Source: Bolinopsis microptera
Lineage: Eukaryota; Ctenophora; Tentaculata; Lobata; Bolinopsidae
Length of the DNA: 64,000 bases
Assembly: GCF_026151205.1 (NCBI RefSeq)
Contig: NC_087082.1
Location: 6,455,908 to 6,519,907 of the forward strand
Direction: 5' to 3'
A program made the translations under genes and the position numbers. The notes beneath the pieces are model-generated. The model ran no database searches. It was not told where the DNA came from and saw nothing but the letters and a program-made list of their open reading frames with translations. Shown here in pieces: positions 52,801 to 63,600 of this stretch; within the stretch, counting starts at the first letter, position 1; each line of letters starts with the position of its first letter.

Positions 52801-55800
52801 TGATATCTACTACAAGGTGTGTTGAGAAAGTGAGACCAAGTGTTCATCATTCGGGAGTATTTATAGTTATCTGTAATCACACAACTATACAGTATACTAG
52901 TAGTGTAACTATGGTAACTAGTACCGTAATACAACTCACCTAACTATCATATCCCACTAATGTTTGTTTTGATTACTTCACTCAAGTACTCCAAAGATGG
53001 CACCCTATCTAGCTTCTCATAAGAACCATATGAACGATTTCCCCACCCAGGGTAAATACAAAGCACCAACAAACGCTCAAAAACACGATACTACCCCTTA
53101 TTTGGTAGTGTTACCATGACGACACTACCTTATTTGGTAGTGTTACCATGACGACACTACCTTATTTGGTAGTGTTACCATGACGACACTCCCTTATTTG
53201 GTAGTGTTACCATGACGACACTACCTTATTTGATAGTGTTACCATGACGACACTACCTTATTTGGTAGTGTTACCATGACGACACTCCCTTATTTGGTAG
53301 TGTTACCATGACGACACTACCTTATTTGGTAGTGTTACCATGACGACACTACCTTATTTGGTAGTGTTACCATGACGACACTACCTTATTTGGTAGTGTT
53401 ACCATGACGACACTACCTTATTTGGTAGTGTTACCATGATGACACTACCTTATTTGGTGGTGTTACCATATGAACGATTTCCCCACCCAGGGTAAATACA
53501 AAGCACCAACAAACGCTCAAAAGAAGGCTGATGGTACTTACTCCTATGCAACGGACAAGACAGCTGAAGAGTTGTATCCTAAGATATCAAGTGATGCAGG
53601 AGCTAACTTCTTCGACAGTAAGAAACACTGGTTGTCTATGCTCATCAAGGGACCTGACCCTTTCACCATTAAGACGTCTCCTAAGGTAATCAATTAATTA
53701 ATTAATAGATTAAATGATTAATTAGATAGTTTTGATAACTTTTAAAAACGCTGCGACTTGTGCTGTTGTTAATTAATATCGCACAATTTTCAGTTAATGC
53801 AGAACATTTCTCCGCTTCTTAACTGCACACATTTTTAAATGCTATTTATTTCTGTGAGGGTTGTGGTTTTACTCACAGTTTAACTCGTAGTACCTTGTAA
53901 CCAGGCTCCAGAGACAAAAGGATTTCGCGGCATGTACGAAATCGCGAAATTTCCCATTCTCCGTGACAAATTTTATGTATAGTTAATGTATAGCCTGTTA
54001 AATTTCGCGGTACCGCGATTTTTGACCAAAATGATCGCGAAATCCTTTTGTCCCTGCCAGGCTCTGCTATTTTATCACATCTACTCCTTTATAAAAAGTG
54101 GTATTGTTTTTTAAATCAGAACATTATTTTTGAAACACCCTGTACTTCTCATAATAGCTTTACTATACTTTTAGACTTGTCATTATGGTGTTGCTCTTAG
54201 ATTGTCATTACATCTACTCCTTTATAAATCTTTCAGATTGTCCTGTCTTTGACACTCGAATCTGTGGATGGAAGTAACTTCTTCGACGAAGATAAGATCA
54301 TCGACAATCTCGCCGCTCTCCTCGGAGTTTCTAAAGATAAGATAAAGATTGCCAAGATCGTTGCTGAAGGTAATTTGAAAGAAACATTTCGACTCTCAGA
54401 TGATAATCACCCAATAAATTATTGCTTCGTAACACCACGTTTCCGATAAATTAAATTAACGGGGTGTTTTGTCATTGCAGGACGTCGAAAGAGACAGAGT
54501 TCTAGTGAACAAGAATTCCAAATAGAGATCAGTGAACCAGCCATAGATGACGAAGCTTCTATGGACGTTACCAAGGTTACAGAAATGGCAACTGCGCTTA
54601 CTGAAGCTTCGGAGAAGTTTGTTGAGGTAATAACTCTAGGTCTAACCTCTCTTTTAAAAAACCCTTTTTTGTTGAGGTCTTATTGGTTATATATATGATA
54701 TATTAATTATTATCTTTCTTACTGAACACACTTTTAGAGCGCACATTGATAGGGCGAGTCTATTTTTTTGCAGTCTGAACTCGAAAGATGTTCATTTATG
54801 TTTTATTTTTGATTTGAATATAGTATATATATCATGATTTGAATAAAGTATAAAATGAGATTTCAGGAAACTCACTCAAGTTAATTTATTTTTCATTCAC
54901 GAAAGCTCAAGCTGTACATCATACTATTATGTATAATAGTATAATGTACAGCTTGAGCTTTCGTTAATGAAAAATAGATTAACTTGAGTGAGTTTCCTGA
55001 AATCTCATTTTCTCAGACAGTACAGAAAGGAGAGCTTGGAAATGTGCTGGAAGTAGAGGTGAAGTCAGTTTCAGTGCAGCTACCTGAGATACCCCCTGCT
55101 GACCAGAGAAGTAGGACACAATTTACACAAATTACACATTTTACACATTTTACACATTTCACACATTTTATTACTTTCAACACATCTATAACAAATAATT
55201 TGAGGCTCTAATGATGTAGTTTTACGAATAATTCAAGCCTCATATAATTGTGTGTTTCCCTTTGTGTCCAAATTGAACATGGAACACATTTTACTTTCCT
55301 TTTCTAAATTCAGCTTTGTAAAGTTGTACGGAAGTAAAACAAACTTTTCCGAAATAAAAAACTCTAAACTGTGTGGAGGGGGATTTGTTTTAAAACATAA
55401 AAGAGATACGAAAAGTTTGTTTTAGCAGGCTCTTTCAAAATACATGGGTAAATCATCTTCTAAACTGTGTACCATCTCTCAGATGTAACAGTAGATCAAA
55501 GTGAAGCAGAGAAGACCACCGGTGAGACGTACGCTGAGAAGAAAGCAAAGGAACAATCAGAGAAGGCTGAGAGCGCTTCTAGTATCTCCGTCCTCATACC
55601 TAGCAAATTGGAACTCATCGATGCATCCAAGGTACATTATTTGGGAGTCGATCGGTACTGTTTAGCTCTGAGGATTTGGAAATTACGAAAGGTTTCTATT
55701 AAATATCACTTTGTTTGAATATTTCTGATGTTGATCAGTCAGATTCTAACCCCTTCATCCGCGTATAATTACAGAAAGTTGCAGTTCTCTCCAATTTGGC

Positions 55801-57623
55801 CCTAAACTCCAAAGTAGTGACAAGTGACGACACCATCGTACCTCTACTGGGAGCTGGTAATAAGAAGTGGACGGCCTCTGTTGATATTGTTTACGGTCCC
55901 AAAGATGGACGGGTTCTCGGAACAAAAAAGGTGGGCTTGTAAGAAGATGGTTGTTCTTAATTATTTTTGAACGGTCTCAGTTTCATTTTATGTTTACTAT
56001 CCTGATTTCAATGCTGTCACAATATTTTTCAAGTAATTGATAGAATCAAACTATAAACCACATTTCATGCGTTATTATCTCGTAGTTTAATGTCCTATAC
56101 CACAGGTGACCTTTGCAAATGGTTACGGAAACTTGACGGATATCAGAGTATCCAGAAAGGGAGAATACAAGTTTAGACTTTCAGTTTCTTACCCTGAAGA
56201 TGTGAGTACAGCTATACACTACTTAGAGTCCTCTTACAGTCCTCTTACAGTCCTCTTACAGTAATTTTAGAGTCATTCATTTGACTATTCAAAACCCTTC
56301 AGTTATTGTTTCTTATAGGTTAAATGTAGAAGTTAGTCCACTTTCATTTGTTTGATAATTGATTTCCATGATTCTAATATCCACAACAATGTCTCTGTTA
56401 ACACATGATAACTCCAGTCAGCGCACAAGATAGAGGATATAACAGTTGAGATAACAGAACAAGAGGATGACAGTCCAAAAAGACGAGTTCTCTTCAAGTT
56501 TGATGCCAACTACGAGGATGTGGTGGGTGATAAAACAGAAGGTATGTAACCACCGTCCCCGTACCCCCTCTCTCCCCCCTCTCTTAGAGCAAGGGATCTG
56601 TCCAATGACCAATCTAATTTCAGAGACTGCTCAATCTCTTTTGCTAAAACTTACAAATACTGATTCTCTCAGTTTAATTCTGTTAACGTTTACAGAGTTT
56701 ACCACCTACATGACGGACCTGTTAAAGGCCAAGTTCCCTGGCTACCAGTTTGATGATATCGATCACTACGCTGGATCTCTGGTGGTAGAAACTACTGTTT
56801 CTACAAGTTCTGGTACAAAATCAGGTCAGTACCATGTTCTTTATAACTTTATAAACGCAAAAAGCTTACTCAAGACTCGGTGGTCACAGTTAAAAGTTTA
56901 GTGACCAACCAATACCCCGTATTTCACCCTGAACTGTTACAGTGCCACATGTTTCACCCTGACCTGGCACAGTGCCACGTGTTTCATCCTGACCTGGCAC
57001 AGTGCCACGTGTTTCACCCTGACCTGGCACAGTGCCACGTGTTTCACCCTGACCTGGCACAGTGCCACGTGTTTCACCCAATGCCCCTATCCAGATACGA
57101 TAGAAGCTGTTAAGAAGATTGCAGATGACACGGAGGCAGGACTTGATATCGAGTTTAACGGAAGAACTGTTAGGATGGCTACGTTCTCGGGAGATACCAG
57201 TAAGTACTAACTTACTTTCTTTAAGTTCCATAATCGGTATTAACTCCTACTAATTTAATTGTCATGCATGATTGTAAGTTTTGTTAGTTTTTATCATAAT
57301 ATTTGTACGGTTTTATTGCTCATGAAGCCGGCACCTGGTTTAACAAATCTATTTAATAGGTAATTTATTTCCTGGAACAATATAATTATTAGCATATTGC
57401 ACATTATTACTAAGAGTTCATAAAAGTTACCAACGTCGCTTTTGCTACCTCGAGCTCTCAATATATTAATGCTTTTCGTAGCAACCGATCTCAATCTCCA
57501 TTGCTATTTAAACCAAGGCAGCAATTGTATAAACTGCCCGTTTTCTGACGAGAATTTCAGTATTTAAACCAAGTGATGAGAATTGTAGCAGTATTTGAAC
57601 GCTATCTTAATGAGCAGTATTTT

Positions 57624-57654
<31 letters not shown>

Positions 57655-60600
57655 TTAATGAACAGTATTTTAACGCCGCGCAGCTCCCCAGGACAGGAGT
57701 GTAGTGGTTGATAACGCCAGATGTCAGTCGGTGTGCAGTATTTACAATTGATAAGAACTATCATACCTGCTATATGTCTCCATTTGAGGGGACAGATAAG
57801 CCGCTGACTATAATATCGGGGTCGCAATTATGAAATAAGGAAGGGAAGCTGTCGCAGGTGTAGCTTATGGACATGGAACAATGGAATTGACAAACACTTT
57901 TAGTTTCGCTGAATTGTAATTGTGCTTTCACGGACTAATACTACTGTTACTATTGCAACTTTAATGCAGGAGTTTAGTTACCGTCAAAACAGCCTCTGGT
58001 AATAGTAAATCAATGTAGCAATTTCAAAAATCTATTTAAACCACAGTTTGGTTACTATGGTTACCAAAGTTTGGTTACTATAGTTACCACAGTTTGGTAC
58101 CTGAAGCCTACTTTCGATCACAGCTATTATAAAGACTACTTAGAATTTTACATTGAAGCATCTTTTTAATTTCGTCTACGTTAAGCAGTAAGCACGTAAT
58201 ATTACTATATTATTTATATTGGTAATAATAGCATTAGATAAGCTTCACGTTTGATGCCTAACTTGTAGTTTAGACCACAAGATTGCAAGGATTCTGTAAG
58301 TTCCTCTGTTCCTCGTGTTGGTGACCGTGAGAATTAATGTAGCACCCGACTTCTAATGATATAATGTCTTTGTTTTATGCCAGTATAATCCAATCAATAT
58401 ATTGTGTATTTTATAATTCAAATTGATAAATGCCAAATTGATTTTGGAATAACGAGCTTCATTCATGAATTTGAATTCTTTGACTTTGTAGAGGTAGAAC
58501 AGCGTGCAGTGTTCACATTTAGTTCATCACAAGTTTATTTTCCAAACCAGTATTCGATTATTCTATTCCAATTAGTTGAACGATTAACCTATACAAATAG
58601 AATTACTAGGATGATAAAAGAGGATTAATCCCCCTTCTTTCTCCGTGAAATCCCACCTTGTTTTGGGTGTGATGGACTGGACCCACAAGATCCTGATAAT
58701 GGTAACCAAACAGTCATGGTAACCAATAAGAACCATGGTAACCATACCAACTGTCATCCCCTGCAGTTTTGTCATCACGTGCCCTTTTTTATAGTGTTTT
58801 AATCCCATAAAAACCTTAACTCTGTACCAAGAAAGGGAATTCTGTGATTGGCTTATTTTGGTTTTTAAAACCAAAATTGAAACCAAAATTCACCCAAAAT
58901 TTATAATTTGATGAACTGTAAATTATTTCACTGATCTAAAAACTTTCTCTTTTTCCCAGCTTATGTTAAAGATAAGTTTACATAGCATATAATTAAAGTT
59001 TTGTTTTATTTAAGATTTTATTTATAAGCCTCTCCGATTTTTAGAGTTAATCCTTTCATGAATGCACAAAGTGGAAATGTGCCAAATGTGGCAAATGTGT
59101 TCTTCTGTCATGGAAGGAGGCTATGACGAAGGTCAAGGGCAAGTCAAAGCACATGACTTAAATTACTTGACTTAAGGCGGCTTCAGAGTCCGAGTCTCGA
59201 TGATGTGGCTCCAAAGTTTTCTGTCCGCCATAAGCTCCTTAATCTCCCCAGTGTTCTTGAGTCCAGTGTCACTTATTAGGTTATCGACGAAGGTGAGCGG
59301 TGGTCCTACCCCCTCCCTAGGTTCCCAAAGGAGAAGTTGGTGTGCTGACAAGTCATCATGTCGCTGATGTGCCCAGCCAACCTCATTCTTCTGGCCTGTA
59401 TCTTCGAAATAACTCTTGGGAGTGATCCAAAGACCTCCTTGTTGGTGCGATGTCCTCTCCAGTCCACGTTTAGGGCCATCCGAAGCATTCTACTGTAACA
59501 TCCGTCTATTCTTTTCTTCAAAGATTCTGTTATTGTCCACGTTTTCGTTCCATACAGAAAGATTGATTCAACCGTAGCTTGAACAGACGGATCTTTAAGT
59601 TTAAATCTCGGCGCAAATTGGACCTCCATATAGCCTAAATTTTGTGGTAGGCAGCCCATGCCTTGGCCTTGCGTAACCTAAAGTCGTGCTCCGTTGTACT
59701 AAAAATTAAAATCCTCAACTTCTTCTAAGGCATGTCCGTCCTTAGAAATTATTGTGTGTGGCTCCTCTCCTACTAAATTAACTGTAAGATGCTTGGTTTT
59801 AGACCAAAGAGATTTCCTGCCTCCTCATCAGATGAGGCTTCTGTAGGACTGTAGCATGTGATGACAGTGAGCCTGGGCTTTCCATTAAGAGACATGGTGA
59901 GGATCCTTGCGCTGTAAGATTTTATAACTTTATAAGACTTATAGCCTCATATGCTGTCCTCGTCAAGATGATTCCTACTCTCCCATTAGAAGCGCCAGCT
60001 GCGTTTCTCCACGCAGATGAGATCATTGGATGAATCCCTTTGTTCATCTTTTCTATTCTGGTATTCTCAGCAATCAGCATGCACTACCCGATGTTCGATT
60101 CTTGCAGGGCAAGGATGTGCAGCTTGCTTCGAGAAAATAGTTCTGCAAGTTCGATGCGTTTGTGCTGTTCTCTGGCTGTTCTTATGTTAAATGTGCTAAC
60201 CTTAGCAGTCCCTTTTACATGATACAATACAATTGATGTTCATATTTTTTTGATGTTTTCTTGTTTGACTTTCTGTAGAAATAGGTTGTCGTGTTGTGGA
60301 GACCGAGTCATCAGCTTCTGTAATAGCAGCGTAATTACCCCGGCAACCACTTCCACTAGAAAAATAAGGGGCTTTAACCCTTAAGCTGTTGATAAACTTC
60401 ATCTTGACTTTTCAGTTGGCTCACAATCCTGTGCAGTCCCCTGCAAGCCTGCACATTGGCAGTGGATTGTGTTCTTAACTCTTGCGCCACTAAAAGGTTA
60501 AGGGCATCCGCTTGAACAATAGCCATCTTTAACTCTCACCATAATATCTTGGGTATCTTAAGCATGTAATTGCACGAACATATGCCATACAAGACAAATG

Positions 60601-63600
60601 TGACACTTCCTTTTTCTACCCAACAGCATCAGTTGTAATCCTTACCCAATCGTCACCTGCTCCAGTGTGGGACTTTCCGATTTTATCCCAAAGCATAAGG
60701 AGGTTAGAGTGAGAACAGAGCTATACTTTAGCGGGGACTAACCCTTCCCCTGACTACCTCGTTATCCGGTACCCCGGGCATAGGGAGCCGTATCCTGACT
60801 ACCAGAGTGTGGTCCTGTCTAGCTGGGTCATAGTAGACTAGCTTGAACAGGGTAACAGCCAACACCTCTTTAGCTACTGTGCAATCCACAGTAAAGATTT
60901 ACGAGTCTCAAAGCCTCTTGAAGACCAAGAGTTAAGGAGTCAATAGATCAAATTATTGAACTTCCGGGGCTCAATTTTTCCCGTCGACCGTCCTGCCTTA
61001 AGCCTGGACCCCCTGTCCAGTATCCAGTCTTCACCACGCGGAGGTAGTGGCTTTCATCATGCTGTCCGATGAGTGTCTGGAAGAGGGCACCAGCAGGATA
61101 CCCCTTTTCAAAGTTCTGGGAGCCTCACATCAGACCAGGGCTTCCACCCAGCTTCTATCCAGCGGTGACGCCTTGGGCCACCTAAGCTTCACACAACCAT
61201 TGAAAGACCACCTTCCTACTTGTAAAAATGTTGATGATGCGATTATTACAGTCGAGGGTCTGATGCTGTACATTCTCAGTGTTACAGCTGACAACAGTTA
61301 TCAACACTTTATGCCCTGGCTGTTTACATCCGATGCCTGCGAGCAAACTTTATGCTTTCCTGCACACAGGCCTCCATGCTGGCATTAAAACTAATCTGTG
61401 TTCTAAGGATATGTTGGTTGGTATGGGCAAATCAAACCGTTCCCTCGAGCTTGATGCACTCGGCAAAAGTTTGATCCCTGTAACAGTTGCCCACTCTCGC
61501 AAAAAGCTTGTTATACCGCATCCGAAAGCAGAGAAACTATTTAGAGGTAAAGATACTTCAATCCCAAGATTGTTACAAGCTATGAAGAAGGGAGTCTCAA
61601 GGGGTAGAGAACTCCTTCAAGAACACTGTAACTTTGAAGGAGAGGCTTTCCAACTATCTTCTGACGGAGCAGAGAGTGACGAAGCGGAAACAGATGATGA
61701 AGAAGAGGAAGTGGAGGATATTGACTCATCAGAGGAATGGGCGAAAATAGTAAATGTGTATGGTGATGCTCTGCATCATGATACGGCTGTTGAGGTTTGC
61801 CTCAATGGAGGGCGAGATCGAATGCCATCCCAGTCAAGATTTTAGCGACTCCAGGGCCATAAACAAGCGAAGATATCACTTAATATCACATGTGATCATG
61901 CAGCTGCACTGATGGTTACTGCAAGATTCTTTCAGTTGGAAAATAGAGCATGGTTTCTCGTTAAGCGGATGATCAGGAAAACAGAAACAGATATCGTGAA
62001 GGTGAGAAGAAAGGCTTTATTCCTCTCGTACCGGTTGCGGTCAGGGTTGGGGTCATTAGTGAGTTGCGTCCCTACTAAACTCAATTTGCCATGGCCATCG
62101 AAGTGAGCATTACATAATACATATGGCTGATATCATATCTGGATGGCCAACTTCTTCTGAGCACATCAGTGAATAAAATACTGCTTTTGGGTGATATTTA
62201 AGCGATTATATCTATTGTGATGTTGTAGTGATGAACCACAACAGTGATGTTGAACTGATAATTGTTTTGCTAGGTGCCTACATGATTTTATTTCCTTCAA
62301 ATGAAAAATTTGTAAAAAACCCAAAAAAACCCAACTCCTACCCTGAAAAAGGTCATACTGGGATTGGTTTTTTTTGGGTTTTTTTGGGTTACACCCCCCC
62401 CCCCCCCCCCCAGTGTTTATCGTGCATAATATAGATTAGTAGTGATTCTGTAACCATAGTAACCAGTGATTCTGTGATTGTGTGACTCCTGTGTGTTAGG
62501 TTTTCATAAAATAGCCAAACTGAATTCATAGCCGTTGTTGATATAAAGTTTCAGCATCAAATGAGTTACTAAATGTAACCAACCTAAATAATAACTTATC
62601 AGGTCGATAGCTAATATACTTTTCCTCTTTATTTACCTAGCTATATGTTAAGAAGTTAAGATAATATCTCTATTACAATTCAAAGAATTATTTCTGTACG
62701 ACCGCCCACGTGCAAATTAGACGAGAAATAGGTAGTTGCAAAGTAACCATGGTAACGGTGTTGAAATGTGTACGTGCACGTGCAAAGATTGTTTTAACGT
62801 CATTTTGTGGTAATTACGTTGTGTTCACTCATTCAGTGCGAGCTACATTTTAATTGGCTGTATCTTCGGTTGTGACGGATATTTGTTGATGCTATGAAAA
62901 CTGACTACCAAAGAATACTATTAGCTTCCTCCCTGTGACCACGGGCTTTCTAGTACTTATATAAATTAACAAGTCTACATGGATTTTTTTAGAGATTTTA
63001 TTTTTATAGCCTTCTCTCGATTTTTAGAGTTCTGATCGTCTTTATGAATTTTTGTATTACCAAGACGAGTTCGTTAGTGTTCTCCTTGGTCATTTCATGT
63101 TTAATTCCTGTTTATTGTTTAATTCATGGACGCACGTAACCCAGTTTCTCCCCCACGTGACCCAATTTCTCCCCACGTGACCCATTTTCCCCCCACGTGA
63201 CCCAGTTTCTCCCCACGTGACCCAGTATCTCCCCCACGTGACCTAGTTTCTCCCCACGTGACCCAGTTTCTCCCCCACGTGACCCAGTTTCTCCCTCAGG
63301 TGATGGTGGCGGCAGTAACACAGTGGCTATTGTAGTCCCTATCGTTATCGTACTAATGCTATGTGGGCTCGCTGCTGGAGGCTTCCTCTTCTACAAGAAG
63401 AAGCAAAACAGGGTCAGTAAATATTAAATGATGGAGTAGTTCGCTGTTTGTTAGTCTCATTATTGAAATACTGATAGTTGGATAATATCCGGTTGGAAGA
63501 GACAAGGACAAATGAAACAGGACTTCCTAACTTCCTTACTTCCTGTTTCATTTGTCCTTGTCTCTTCCAACCAGATATTATCCAACTATCAGGGTCAGTA

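Noticed and set aside
53000-53490. Upstream extension of exon 47 starting at 53000 (MAPYLASHKNHMNDF...)
   Set aside because: Needs a poor aaag acceptor, runs into the minisatellite and a stop, and gives worse spacing to the family motif than the start at 53491.
53025-53522. Intron creation by tandem duplication of an AGGT proto-splice site
   Set aside because: The duplicated junction is AGGGT; pairing donor and acceptor of the two copies is off by one base and breaks the frame.
56880-57113. Open frames across the 30-bp repeat near 57 kb
   Set aside because: Multiple-of-three repeat period explains the open frame; the real exon begins at 57095 in another context.
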